Below are positions 8,364-17,343 of a stretch of DNA of 64,000 bases, in pieces. A model generated the notes under the pieces. That model had not been told where the DNA came from. It did no database searches and worked only from the letters and a program-made list of their open reading frames with translations. Origin of the DNA: Bacillota bacterium (GTDB taxonomy: Bacteria > Bacillota > SHA-98 > Ch115 > JABLXJ01); the NCBI GenBank assembly GCA_013178125.1, contig JABLXJ010000016.1, positions 47,846 to 111,845 of the forward strand. The letters run 5' to 3'. Position numbers and translations under genes: made by a program. Numbering within the stretch: position 1 is the stretch's first letter; the number at the start of each line of letters is the position of its first letter.

Positions 8364-9641
8364 GTGAAACACCTGATGAAGATAGCGTACTTCGAGTGTT
8401 TTAGCGGCATCAGCGGGGATATGATACTCGGGGCCCTCGTGGATGCCGGGCTGGATCTTGGTGAGCTCAAAACAGGCCTCGACAAACTGAAACTGGCGGG
8501 GCCTGATGCCTTTGAACTTAAAGTGGAAAAGACAGCCCGGAATGGAATAAGCGGTACAAGCATCGAAGTAATTACGGACTTGAATCCAGGCCATCCCCGG
8601 GCTCAGGGGTTCCGCCGCCTTTCTGATATCGAGGCCGTGCTCGATGCAAGCGACCTGGACGAGGCGACAATGGAGATGAGCCGCCGGATATTCCGGCGAC
8701 TTGCCGTCGCTGAGGCTAAAGTGCATAACATCCCTGTGGACCAGGTCCATTTTCACGAGGTGGGTGCAGTCGATACCATTGTAGATGTGGTGGGGGCCGT
8801 CCTAGGGTTCCGGGCTATGGGGGTCACGAAAATCTACGCCTCCCGGCTGCACGTCGGGACCGGGTTTGTGAAATGCGCGCATGGCATGCTCCCGGTGCCT
8901 GCGCCTGCGACTCTGGAGCTTTTGAGGGGTGTGCCCATATACGCCACCGGCGTCCAGGGTGAGCTCGTCACCCCGACCGGCGCTGCGATCATCACCACGC
9001 TTGCTGAGTCCTTCGGCGGGTGCCCGGAGATGCACCTTGAGCGCATCGGCTATGGCGCGGGCAAACAGAATCTTGATATACCCAATCTCCTCCGAATATA
9101 CCTTGGCGAAAAGGTTAAGCGCAAGAGAGCGGATGGTAGCGAGGACCGCGCCAAGGGAAAAACTGGAGCAGTTGAGGCCCTGGCTGAGGTGACAGGGACT
9201 AATGATGCCGGATACGAGGTAATTGTCGAATGCAACATCGACGACATGAACCCGGAATTTTATGACCACGTAATGCAGGTCCTTTTTGAGAAAGGGGCGC
9301 TTGATGTATTTTTGACGCCGGTCATCATGAAGAAGGAACGGCCTGGCACTGTGCTCACCGTGCTAACCTGCGGCGAAAAGCTCGACGAAATAGCAAGAAC
9401 CATAATGATGGAGACCACGACCCTCGGGGTGAGGATTCACAGGGTGATGCGCCGAAAGGCTGAGCGCGATTCGATCTCCGTGACTACGCGATTCGGCGAG
9501 GCCAGGGTCAAGGTTGCGCGGCTAGAGGGACAGATTTTGAACATAGCCCCGGAATACGAGGATTGCAGGAAGCTCGCCAGAAAACATGGGGTGCCCCTCA
9601 AGGTAGTCTACGAGGAGGTCAAAAGGGCAATCCAGCTCTAG
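8364..9641 (+). CDS. larC: LarC, nickel insertase of nickel-pincer cofactor synthesis (fused LarC1-LarC2)
   Basis: 425 residues. It opens with MKIAYFECFSGISGDMILGALVDAGLDL, has VHFHEVGAVDTIVDVVGA in the first half, and VECNIDDMNPEFYDHVM with the metal-binding C-terminal region in the second. LarC inserts Ni into the pincer cofactor using CTP. In L. plantarum the two halves are joined by a programmed frameshift; here they form one continuous frame. GTG 8364 is six bases after GGAGG and is preferred, although ATG 8376 gives the more typical N-terminus. No LarA (lactate racemase) homologue lies in this window. Confidence 0.94.
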   Translation: MKHLMKIAYFECFSGISGDMILGALVDAGLDLGELKTGLDKLKLAGPDAFELKVEKTARNGISGTSIEVITDLNPGHPRAQGFRRLSDIEAVLDASDLDEATMEMSRRIFRRLAVAEAKVHNIPVDQVHFHEVGAVDTIVDVVGAVLGFRAMGVTKIYASRLHVGTGFVKCAHGMLPVPAPATLELLRGVPIYATGVQGELVTPTGAAIITTLAESFGGCPEMHLERIGYGAGKQNLDIPNLLRIYLGEKVKRKRADGSEDRAKGKTGAVEALAEVTGTNDAGYEVIVECNIDDMNPEFYDHVMQVLFEKGALDVFLTPVIMKKERPGTVLTVLTCGEKLDEIARTIMMETTTLGVRIHRVMRRKAERDSISVTTRFGEARVKVARLEGQILNIAPEYEDCRKLARKHGVPLKVVYEEVKRAIQL

Positions 9642-9664
9642 ACTCCAGCGCCTTTCCCGCTCAA

Positions 9665-9711
9665 GCCTGGCCGCGGGTGGCCGTGGGAACTATATTCCTC
9701 CGCGGCCAGGC
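9665..9711 (+). terminator. Perfect 12-bp hairpin between convergent larC and sugar isomerase
   Basis: GCCTGGCCGCGG (9665-9676) is exactly complementary to CCGCGGCCAGGC (9700-9711). It is 24 bp after the larC stop, between converging genes. No T-run follows in either direction, so termination is plausible by position but not canonical. Confidence 0.5.
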
Positions 9712-9839
9712 AGATTTGGAAGGTTACGAGCCTCTCTCTACAATAGTATCCAGTATCCCGCCAGGGGAAATGTATAGTGTAATAGTGTATAAGGAAAAAT
9801 ATAAAGAATGTAAGGCCCAGTCAAGGTCTAGCGAAAAGT

Positions 9840-10745
9840 CTAAACGAAATAAGGATCTAGAAGTTTCTTGGCAAGGTAAATCCCATCAAGGATATTCTCC
9901 TCGTTCCTCTCCCAGCCCCTGTCCTCATGTTCGACGCTCACGACATAGTCATAGCCAACCTCGTAAAGTGCCCTCAGATACCCCTTCCAGTCAATATCCC
10001 CCAACCCCGCTATCTTATCCATATAGAACCCGAAGCCATATATCCCCTTCCTGCCGAGCTTATCTTTGAGCATCTTCGTATCCTTGGCGTGGGTGTGGAA
10101 TATCTTGTCCTTGAAGTCGTAGACTGCCTGGATATAGTCGATCTGCTGCCAGATGAGATGCGAGGGATCCAGGTTGAGCCCGAGATAGTCCGAGGGGATC
10201 ATTTCAAACATCCTCTCCCATATCTCAGGGGTGGAAGCGAGGTTTGACCCGCCAGGCCACCTGTCTTCATAGAGCATGGGGCAGTTCTCTATCGCTAGCT
10301 TCACACCGTGATCCTCAGCAAATTTCACAAGGTCAGGGAACACCCTTTTATACTCTGTAAGGCTCTCCTCCACGTTCGCCTTCGGGTCCCTGCCGACAAA
10401 CGTCCCGACAACGCCGACACCAAGCATCTGGGCCGCGACTATAACCCGTTTGAGGTGCTCATGCGCCTCTCGCCTGGCAGCAAGGTCAGGGTCCAGGTTA
10501 TTGGGATAGTATGCGAGAGAGGAAATCTGCATGTTCTTCTCGGCGAACATGGCCTTGATCTCCGATGCCTTATCTGCCGTGAGGTTGACTACATCGATAT
10601 GCTGGGTGCCAGCGTATCTCCTCTTCTCGTATGAGGCAGGCCAGCATGCAACCTCTAGCATCTTGAAGCCCTTGCTCGAGCCCCAGTCCACAAGCTCCTT
10701 CAGGCTCTTCTTGGGCAGCGCTGCGGTCAGAAAACCCAATTTCAT
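9840..10745 (-). CDS. Sugar phosphate isomerase/epimerase (xylose-isomerase-like TIM barrel)
   Basis: 301 residues from ATG 10745, which has GAGGAGG nine bases upstream. AP-endonuclease-2-type barrel motifs are visible: LAIENCPML, LGLNLDPSHLIWQ, IFHTHAKDTK and VSVEHEDRGW, which supply the metal-binding Glu, Asp and His residues of this family. Substrate unknown; typical partners convert inositol-like or keto-sugars. Last gene of the minus-strand sugar run, 15 bp behind the Gfo/Idh/MocA dehydrogenase, with which such isomerases are commonly paired. Confidence 0.88.
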   Translation of the reverse strand: MKLGFLTAALPKKSLKELVDWGSSKGFKMLEVACWPASYEKRRYAGTQHIDVVNLTADKASEIKAMFAEKNMQISSLAYYPNNLDPDLAARREAHEHLKRVIVAAQMLGVGVVGTFVGRDPKANVEESLTEYKRVFPDLVKFAEDHGVKLAIENCPMLYEDRWPGGSNLASTPEIWERMFEMIPSDYLGLNLDPSHLIWQQIDYIQAVYDFKDKIFHTHAKDTKMLKDKLGRKGIYGFGFYMDKIAGLGDIDWKGYLRALYEVGYDYVVSVEHEDRGWERNEENILDGIYLAKKLLDPYFV

Positions 10746-10759
10746 CGTAGGTCCCTCCT

Positions 10760-11917
10760 CTATTTTACTTCCACCCATTTGCGCTCGCGCGCGCTCTTCA
10801 GGATGACCTCGCACATCATGATCTCCCGGTGCCCGTCCTTGAACGTCGGGAATTTGGGGGCTATGCCCTTTTTGTAGTCCCCTGAGGCGATGTATGAATA
10901 CACCTGCTTGAACATCTGCTTTGTTGTATCCGGAAACCCCTCGGTGTGCCCTCCCGGGAAGCTCACTATGTCCCTAGCCTCGGGATACATGAGCGATGGG
11001 TCCTTGATCATGACCTCGTTGTTCCCATCACGCCTCCCTATCCAGAGCTCATTGGGCTTCTCAGAATCCCATGCCAGGGCCTTCTTCGAGCCATCGATCT
11101 CGAAGTAAAGCCTGTTCTTCCGGCCGGCTGCAACCTGGTTTACGGTCATAACGCCCTTTGCCCCGCCCTCGAACTCCAGGAGCACCGTTGCGTAATCCTC
11201 GGTGTTTATGGGGACATCCTGGTAGTCCTCCGGGCTCAATATCTTGCCTGCATAGGTCTCAACAGGCTTCAGGGGCTTCTTCCTGACCGGGTGGAAGGTG
11301 GCGAAGTCAGCGCACACAGCTTTGACCTTGAGGCCCGAAATGAATTCAATGAGATCGAGCCAGTGGGAGCCGATATCGGCTACCGCCCTCGATTCCCCGC
11401 TATACTCGGGCTCGAGCCGCCAGTTATAGTCGGTCTCATAGAAGAGCCAGTCCTGGAGGTAAGACCCGTGGATTGCAAATATCTTCCCGATATCGCCCTT
11501 TTCAATCATCGCTCGGGCCTGGTGGGCAAGCGGGTAGTAACGGACATTGAAGTGAACGGCGTTCACGAGCCCGGTGCGGCTGGCCAGGTCAACGAGGTCC
11601 TCAGCCTCTTTAGAGTTCATGGCGAGGGGCTTTTCGCAGACCACGTGCTTGCCTGCCTCGAGAGCTGCTTTGCTCATGGGGTAGTGAAGGTTGTTGGGCG
11701 TGCAGATGTGAGCAGCCTCGATATCGGGATCGGCCAGTATCTTCCGCCAGTCCCCATATGCCTTCTCGATGCCGAGCTGCTCTGCCTTGCGATCTGCGAC
11801 CTCCTGATCTATATCAGCGATAGCAACAACATCCACGAGCCCCGTGCGCCGCAAAGCCTCAACGTGCGCAGGCCCGATAAAGCCCGTACCTATGACTCCT
11901 ACCGAAACCTTCTTCAT
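10760..11917 (-). CDS. Gfo/Idh/MocA-family NAD(P)-dependent sugar dehydrogenase
   Basis: 385 residues from ATG 11917 (a TTG four codons upstream is also open; GGAGG lies just before that TTG). The N-terminal Rossmann fold has [19 protein letters not shown] and the catalytic EKPLA motif near residue 100; a C-terminal beta-sheet domain with a conserved HWLDLIEF helix follows. Such enzymes oxidise sugars or inositols at a hydroxyl using NAD(P). The specificity cannot be read from sequence. Placed between a ROK kinase and a sugar isomerase in one operon. Confidence 0.9.
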   Translation of the reverse strand: MKKVSVGVIGTGFIGPAHVEALRRTGLVDVVAIADIDQEVADRKAEQLGIEKAYGDWRKILADPDIEAAHICTPNNLHYPMSKAALEAGKHVVCEKPLAMNSKEAEDLVDLASRTGLVNAVHFNVRYYPLAHQARAMIEKGDIGKIFAIHGSYLQDWLFYETDYNWRLEPEYSGESRAVADIGSHWLDLIEFISGLKVKAVCADFATFHPVRKKPLKPVETYAGKILSPEDYQDVPINTEDYATVLLEFEGGAKGVMTVNQVAAGRKNRLYFEIDGSKKALAWDSEKPNELWIGRRDGNNEVMIKDPSLMYPEARDIVSFPGGHTEGFPDTTKQMFKQVYSYIASGDYKKGIAPKFPTFKDGHREIMMCEVILKSARERKWVEVK

Positions 11918-11960
11918 GGTTTGCCTCAACCTCCATTAAAGTGAGTCTCGAATATATCCT

Positions 11961-12953
11961 TTAACGCCCCAGGCGCTCTTTGGCCCACAGGGCAGCACCT
12001 ATCATGCCTGCATCCGGCCCGAGCTCTGCAAGGACCACCTGGATCTTCTCGCCCGGGACTATGTGAACCCGTGAATGGATCGTCTCCTTGATCTTGTTCA
12101 TCAGCCTTCCCCCCGCTTGCGCCACCCCTCCTCCAATCACGACCATTTGAGGGTTGATAGTGGTAGCTGCACTCGAGAGGGCTATCCCTATATACTCCCC
12201 AGCCTCCTCAATAACATCGATCGCAACCCTATCGCCCTTCTCGGCGGCCTCCGCGATAACCTTTGGGGTGACCTTGTTTAGATCCCCGTCAACGAGATCG
12301 CGTATCAGGGTATCGTTCTGTTGCACTATCGCCCTGATCGCCATGGCGGCCATGGCGGGTCCGCTCGCGTAAGCCTCGAGGCACCCCCTGTTGCCGCACC
12401 CGCACAAGATCCCGCCGGGCTCCACGATGATGTGGCCGACCTCGCCCGCGCCGCCGTCCGCTCCGAGGTAGAGGTCGCCGTTCACAACAACACCCCCGCC
12501 TATACCCGTCCCAAGCGTAGCCAGCACCAGGCTATCCACGGATTTCCCCGCGCCAAGGCGCTTCTCGGCCAGGGTGGTCGCCCTGGCATCGTTTATCACA
12601 TAGACGGGCAGTTTGAGATCCGCTTCAAGAAGAGATTTCAGCTGAACACCTTCCCACTTCCCGGGAAAATTGGGCAACATAATGCAAACGCCTGCATCCC
12701 AGTCTATGAGACCCGGAATGCCCGTCCCAACCGCCCCCGCTTCATAGCCTCTTCCCCTGGCCTCATTCATGACCACTCTAGCCATCCCGGCCATCGTCTC
12801 AACCACAGCCTGCGGGGGACGGTGGACATCGGTCGGGCCCATCGTCTTTGCTATCACCCACCCCTCGTTGGATACCGCAGCCACCTTGATATTGGTGCCG
12901 CCAAGGTCGATGCCAATGAAACACTCCATATGCCCCATCGCCATATACCCCAT
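11961..12953 (-). CDS. ROK-family sugar kinase (glucokinase-like)
   Basis: 330 residues. IGIDLGGTNIKVAAV is the phosphate-1 motif and INDARATTLAEKRLGAG the sugar-binding region. A CGCGNRGCLEAYASG block carries the ROK zinc-binding CxCGxxGCxE motif. No N-terminal helix-turn-helix, so it is a kinase rather than a repressor. The N-terminus MGYMAMGHME is encoded by a near-tandem duplication of GGCGATGGGGYATATGG. ATG 12953 is chosen because AGAAAGG lies seven bases upstream, although ATG 12929 gives the more usual start. Confidence 0.9.
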   Translation of the reverse strand: MGYMAMGHMECFIGIDLGGTNIKVAAVSNEGWVIAKTMGPTDVHRPPQAVVETMAGMARVVMNEARGRGYEAGAVGTGIPGLIDWDAGVCIMLPNFPGKWEGVQLKSLLEADLKLPVYVINDARATTLAEKRLGAGKSVDSLVLATLGTGIGGGVVVNGDLYLGADGGAGEVGHIIVEPGGILCGCGNRGCLEAYASGPAMAAMAIRAIVQQNDTLIRDLVDGDLNKVTPKVIAEAAEKGDRVAIDVIEEAGEYIGIALSSAATTINPQMVVIGGGVAQAGGRLMNKIKETIHSRVHIVPGEKIQVVLAELGPDAGMIGAALWAKERLGR

Positions 12954-13094
12954 CGCCGTACCTTTCTTGAAGTTGTTTTTGCTCCGCCATCCCGCGGGCC
13001 CTCACTATCATATCCCCAAGATCATATCTCAGAAATGATCCAGTTCCTTTTTATCCCCTGCTCATCCGTCACCTGTCTATCCCCTGCTCGCCTG

Positions 13095-13922
13095 CTACCT
13101 ATTGGTCACTTGTTGAAATTGACTGGGCTTCAAGGTGCGCGTGATCTGCGCGCTATTCGCCCAAAGCTCCACCACGAACTTGCATTTGTCCCCGCGAGTT
13201 ATTGAGTTTGTGATCTCGATAGGCTCACCCGTCTCAAGGTAAGCTATCCGTTCGATGGAGAAACCACTTATGCCAGGTTTACACTTGAGCAATTTAGCTT
13301 CTGAAGGTGCAAGCGAGATAGCCTCGTGCGTCTCCACAGCCCTGTACGGTTCAAGGCCATATTCGTCCCTGAGTATGTGATAAAGGGATTGTCGCGAAAG
13401 ATCCCGCTTGATGAGGCCCGGGCAGAGATAGTGTGGGATGCATGTGGTCTCGATCAACAAGGGTTCGTCATTTGCCATTCTTATCCGGGTGAATCTGGTC
13501 ACCTTTTGATCGCTTGCGGGCAGCACCAGGTTCCTGCCAATATCCGCGCTGGCCTCGGTCACCACCATCTCCAGTATCTTTGAGCTTGGAATGAGCCCCA
13601 TCCGGTACATGTCTTCCGTGAAGCTGTAGAGATGTTGCAGGGATCGTTGCATCTTGGGGCGGCCTATAAAGGTGCCCTTGCCCTGCCTCCGGTAAACCAG
13701 GCCTTCGCTCACAAGGGCATCTATCGCCTGCCTCACGGTCGAACGGCTTACCTTGTATTTCTCGCAGAGGTCGCGCTCTGATGGCAACATATCTCCTGCA
13801 TTGAACAGGCCTGCCATTATCCCGCGCTTTATTATCCCCAAAAGTTGGTGATAGAGGGGCACGGCGCTTTCTTCGCTCAAGCTCCCTCCGAACTCTACCC
13901 GATTATCAGCCATCCTCCCCAT
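13095..13922 (-). CDS. GntR-family (HutC/UTRA) transcriptional regulator
   Basis: 275 residues. The winged helix is at about residues 20-90 (PLYHQLLGIIKRGI, LPSERDLCEKYKVSRSTVRQAIDAL, GLVYRRQGKGTFI). It is followed by a UTRA ligand-binding domain with the typical FTRIRMANDEPLLIETTCIP and GEPIEITNSITRGDKCKF segments. It is encoded directly downstream of the two transporter ATPases and is probably the local repressor of this sugar operon, released by a phosphorylated sugar (inference from family). Confidence 0.92.
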   Translation of the reverse strand: MGRMADNRVEFGGSLSEESAVPLYHQLLGIIKRGIMAGLFNAGDMLPSERDLCEKYKVSRSTVRQAIDALVSEGLVYRRQGKGTFIGRPKMQRSLQHLYSFTEDMYRMGLIPSSKILEMVVTEASADIGRNLVLPASDQKVTRFTRIRMANDEPLLIETTCIPHYLCPGLIKRDLSRQSLYHILRDEYGLEPYRAVETHEAISLAPSEAKLLKCKPGISGFSIERIAYLETGEPIEITNSITRGDKCKFVVELWANSAQITRTLKPSQFQQVTNR

Positions 13923-13985
13923 CGCTCCCGATTCATTATTCCCTTCCGTTATTCCCTACCGGCCCAGGTTCGGCCCAGGTCAGGG

Positions 13986-15137
13986 TTAGCCCCGCTCAGC
14001 ATCTGGCCCGCGGGATTCCAGGCGCTGACCACTCTGGTGGTCGAAGAAATGGATCTTGTTCCACGGCAGCTCAACCCACACAGCGTCCCCCACGCGCGGC
14101 TCAAATGCCACCTGGCTGCGGTAGACCCTGCACTTCAGGGAATGCCCATTTCTGCCGCCAAGGCCTAGATCCAGTAAAAGCTCATCGCTGTAAGGCTCCA
14201 CAACCTGCAAAACGCAGGCAATAGCGTTATCCTTTTTCTCCCGGAAGACCCTCACATGCTCAGGTCGTATGCCTATGACAACCCTCCCGTTGCAGGCGCT
14301 TCCCTTTAAAGCATCATGTAAAGAACCATATAGCGTTCCTGGCAAGCCAATCCATTCATCAGCTGCCGTAATCCTCAGACCACCGGGGAGGTCCGCATCA
14401 ATAAGAGCGTCGAGGAAGTTCATAGGCGGACTGCCTATAAACCCGGCGACAAATCTATTTGCCGGATTGTCGTATACATCTGATGGCGTGCCAAACTGCT
14501 CTATGATACCCTGCCTCATGACCGCTATATAATCCCCGAGCGCCTGGGCCTCCATCTGGTCGTGGGTAACATGGATGGTTGTGACTCCAAAATCCTGTTG
14601 AATCCGTTTGAGTTCAACTATCATCTCAGCCCTCAACTTGGCATCCAGTGCGCCGAGCGGTTCATCGAAAAGGAAGACCGCCGGCTCGCGCACGAGAGCC
14701 CTTCCGAGGGCAACTCGTTGCCTCTGCCCCCCAGAAAGCCTATCCGGCAACCTATCTAGAAGGTCTGCAATGTGAAGGAGCTCGGCTACCTCCCTTACCT
14801 TCTTATCAATCTCTTGTTTCGTCTTTCTCGCCACAACCATTGAAAAACTGAGGTTCTCGTAGACTGTCATGTGCCTGTAAAGGGCGAACCGCTGGAAGAC
14901 CATTGCTACGTTCCTGTCGCTAGAATTCACAGTTGTAACCTTTTGCGAGCCTATATAAATCTCCCCGCACCTCGGAGTCTCAAGCCCCGCCACAGCTCGA
15001 AGGAGTATGGATTTCCCGCACCCTGATGGCCCGACAAGCACGGTGTATTTCCCATCAGGAGCACAGAGATTCACCCCGCGAAGCACGTCCTCCTCGCCAA
15101 ACCCTACTGCTACATCCCTTAAACTGACCTCCGCCAT
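13986..15137 (-). CDS. MalK/UgpC-type ABC sugar-importer ATPase (first of a pair)
   Basis: 383 residues. Walker A GPSGCGKSILLRAVAGLE, signature LSGGQRQRVALGRALVREP, Walker B VFLFDEPLGALDAKLR, switch HVTHDQMEA and a C-terminal TOBE/MOP region with VIGIRPEHVRV, as in regulatory MalK-type ATPases. Adjacent to a second, clearly different MalK-type gene (15230-16378), suggesting an asymmetric ATPase pair for the permeases upstream. One of them could also serve the transporter at 24.8-28 kb, which has no ATPase. Confidence 0.93.
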   Translation of the reverse strand: MAEVSLRDVAVGFGEEDVLRGVNLCAPDGKYTVLVGPSGCGKSILLRAVAGLETPRCGEIYIGSQKVTTVNSSDRNVAMVFQRFALYRHMTVYENLSFSMVVARKTKQEIDKKVREVAELLHIADLLDRLPDRLSGGQRQRVALGRALVREPAVFLFDEPLGALDAKLRAEMIVELKRIQQDFGVTTIHVTHDQMEAQALGDYIAVMRQGIIEQFGTPSDVYDNPANRFVAGFIGSPPMNFLDALIDADLPGGLRITAADEWIGLPGTLYGSLHDALKGSACNGRVVIGIRPEHVRVFREKKDNAIACVLQVVEPYSDELLLDLGLGGRNGHSLKCRVYRSQVAFEPRVGDAVWVELPWNKIHFFDHQSGQRLESRGPDAERG

Positions 15138-15229
15138 GAAGCACGCGCCTACCTTTCATCCTGCCGTGAGATCGCAATAAGGTAAGTAATACCACGCCCT
15201 GCTCAGGCCCACTCATAGCCATATACCCG

Positions 15230-16378
15230 CTATATGATTCGCTCCGTTGTTCTCTTATCAAAGACGTAGGTCTTATCACCCGGTAGCTCAAGCCATATGT
15301 CCCTGCCCGGAGCCGGCCTGAACCCCAGGAAATCCCTATCTCTTCGTACCTTCACTACCTGGCCCCCAACAATTATATCGATGACCCATTCGTTCCCCAC
15401 ATGCTCCAGGATGGCAATCCTGGAGCCAAACCCATATTCCCTGGCTCCAGATTCAGATTCAGATCCAGATCGGCAGGCCCCGTTCTCCTTTATGAGGATA
15501 TGCTCCGGCCTGGCACCCACAACAACCTCCCTCGGGGCCGATATCTCAATAAGCCTGGCAGCCACAGGTGGGGGAAGGGGTATCCGGTAGTCAGCACCCA
15601 CGAGATAAGTAACCCCACCCTCGGCCTCGAGGTGCCCGGAGAAAAAATTCATCGCAGGGGTCCCTATGAAGCCGGCGACAAATAGATTCCTGGGCTGGCG
15701 GTAGACCTCCTGGGGTGAGCCAACTTGCTGGATAACGCCGGCATCCATAACCACCACGTTGTCTCCGATGGCCTGCGCCTCTATTTGATCGTGAGTTACG
15801 TGCACGGAGGTTATCTGGAGGTCCTGCTGGAGCTTTCGGAGAAACGTCCTCATCTCCGCCCGGAGCGTTGCATCCAGGTTTGATAAAGGCTCATCCAGCA
15901 AGAGGACCTGGGGCTGGCGGATGAGGGCCCGACCGATCGCCGCCCTTTGCTGCTCACCGGCGGAAAGCTCCCTGGGGTATTGATCCAGATACTTCTCCAG
16001 GCGCAACATCCTTGCGATATCCTGGATCCTCTTCTCAATTTCATATTTCGGAACCCTCCGACTGCGGGCATTGAGGCAAAATGCGAGATTTTCGCGAATC
16101 GTCTTATGGGGGTAGAGGGCGTAGCTCTGGAAAACCATACCTATATCTCTATCCCCGGGGTAGACGTTATTTACCAACTTATCTCCTATCCATACCTCTC
16201 CTCTGGAAGGCTTCTCGAACCCCGCGATCATCCTCAGGGTCGATGTTTTCCCGCAACCGGATGGCCCGAGAAAAACGGTGAACTTTCTATCTTCTATGAC
16301 CAGGTTGATCCCTTTTACAGCTTCCTCCCTGGCTCCTGGATATCTAAGGGCCAAATCCCGAAGTGTGATGCTAGCCAC
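15230..16378 (-). CDS. MalK-type ABC sugar-importer ATPase (second of a pair), LSAGE signature
   Basis: About 382 residues from GTG 16378, which follows AAGGAGG by 11 bases and gives the standard N-terminus VASITLRDL; ATG 16417 is also open. Walker A GPSGCGKTSTLRMIAGFE; the signature is LSAGEQQRAAIGRALIRQP instead of LSGGQ; Walker B LLLDEPLSNLDATLR; switch HVTHDQIEAQ. C-terminal TOBE region with VVGARPEHIL, interrupted by a short Ser/Glu-rich tract (CRSGSESESGAREYG) encoded by CAGATT-type repeats near 15445-15475. Confidence 0.92.
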   Translation of the reverse strand: MASITLRDLALRYPGAREEAVKGINLVIEDRKFTVFLGPSGCGKTSTLRMIAGFEKPSRGEVWIGDKLVNNVYPGDRDIGMVFQSYALYPHKTIRENLAFCLNARSRRVPKYEIEKRIQDIARMLRLEKYLDQYPRELSAGEQQRAAIGRALIRQPQVLLLDEPLSNLDATLRAEMRTFLRKLQQDLQITSVHVTHDQIEAQAIGDNVVVMDAGVIQQVGSPQEVYRQPRNLFVAGFIGTPAMNFFSGHLEAEGGVTYLVGADYRIPLPPPVAARLIEISAPREVVVGARPEHILIKENGACRSGSESESGAREYGFGSRIAILEHVGNEWVIDIIVGGQVVKVRRDRDFLGFRPAPGRDIWLELPGDKTYVFDKRTTERII

Positions 16379-16508
16379 GCACCCGTCATCCTCCTTCCCG
16401 CTTCCCGTGATCCCCATGCGCGCCGATCTCTCGCTATTTGTTTCGCATCATGCTATTGGCCTCCATCATGCCGCGTTTAATTCATTCATTTCACACCACT
16501 AATTTAAT

Positions 16509-17327
16509 TCATTTCATGCCGCCGAAGCTCAGCCCGCGGATGAGATACTTCCGGACGAATATCGTAAATATGATGACGGGGGAGAGGAATATCGTTGCGG
16601 CGGCTGTTATATTTCCCCAATCTATCCCGAAGAACGCATGAAATCCGCTAAGGGCAACCGGAGCCGTCACGGCCACCCTGTTAGTAAGAATAAGAGCCAG
16701 CATGAATTCATTCAGGGTCTGTATGAGGCAGAATACCGCAGTCGTGGCGATTCCAGCGGATACCAAGGGGAGGCTGACCTTGGAAAATACCTCGAACGGG
16801 GAGTAGCCGTCAAGCATGCCAGACTCCTCGAGGTCGCGCGGGACCTCATCAAACATCCCCTTCATAAGCCAGACCGTAAAGGAAATGTTGAATATACTGT
16901 AGATAAGGATCAAGGCAATGTGGGTATCGAGCAGGCCAAGGGCCCGGAATATCATATACATTGGGACTATGATCGCAATGACAGGCAGCATCCTTAGAGA
17001 TAGCATCCAAAATAGCAGGTTCTCGCTCAAGCGTATGGGATATCTCGATAGCCCATACGCCGTAAGCGTCCCAAGGATAACTGAAAAGACCGAAGAAGCG
17101 ACTGCAATGATTATGCTGTTCTTGAACCCCGTCATGAAGGGCGAGTGCAACACGAATGAATAGTAGCCCAGAGACGGTTTGAATATGAACTTCGGAGGTA
17201 TCGCCAGTATCTCAACCCTGGTTTTAAAGGAGGTAAGAAATAGCCACAACAACGGAAAGACGAATATCGCGGTCACCAATATCGTAAGAAGGTAAATCAA
17301 CACCGTGCGAAAGTTGACATTCCTCAT
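16509..17327 (-). CDS. MalG-type carbohydrate ABC permease
   Basis: 272 residues with about six membrane helices. N-terminal TM1 is followed by TSFKTRVEILAIPPKFIFKP, typical of MalG-like subunits. The EAA loop reads PRDLEESGMLDGYSPFEVFSKVSLPLVSAG and docks to the ATPase. The C-terminus ends with VRKYLIRGLSFGGMK, characteristic of the family. Partner of the permease at 17344-18252 (16 bp upstream). Confidence 0.93.
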   Translation of the reverse strand: MRNVNFRTVLIYLLTILVTAIFVFPLLWLFLTSFKTRVEILAIPPKFIFKPSLGYYSFVLHSPFMTGFKNSIIIAVASSVFSVILGTLTAYGLSRYPIRLSENLLFWMLSLRMLPVIAIIVPMYMIFRALGLLDTHIALILIYSIFNISFTVWLMKGMFDEVPRDLEESGMLDGYSPFEVFSKVSLPLVSAGIATTAVFCLIQTLNEFMLALILTNRVAVTAPVALSGFHAFFGIDWGNITAAATIFLSPVIIFTIFVRKYLIRGLSFGGMK

Positions 17328-17343
17328 CCTCGCTTCTCCCCCC

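Noticed and set aside
8364..9641. Programmed frameshift in larC
   Set aside because: Known in L. plantarum, but here LarC1 and LarC2 are in one uninterrupted frame.
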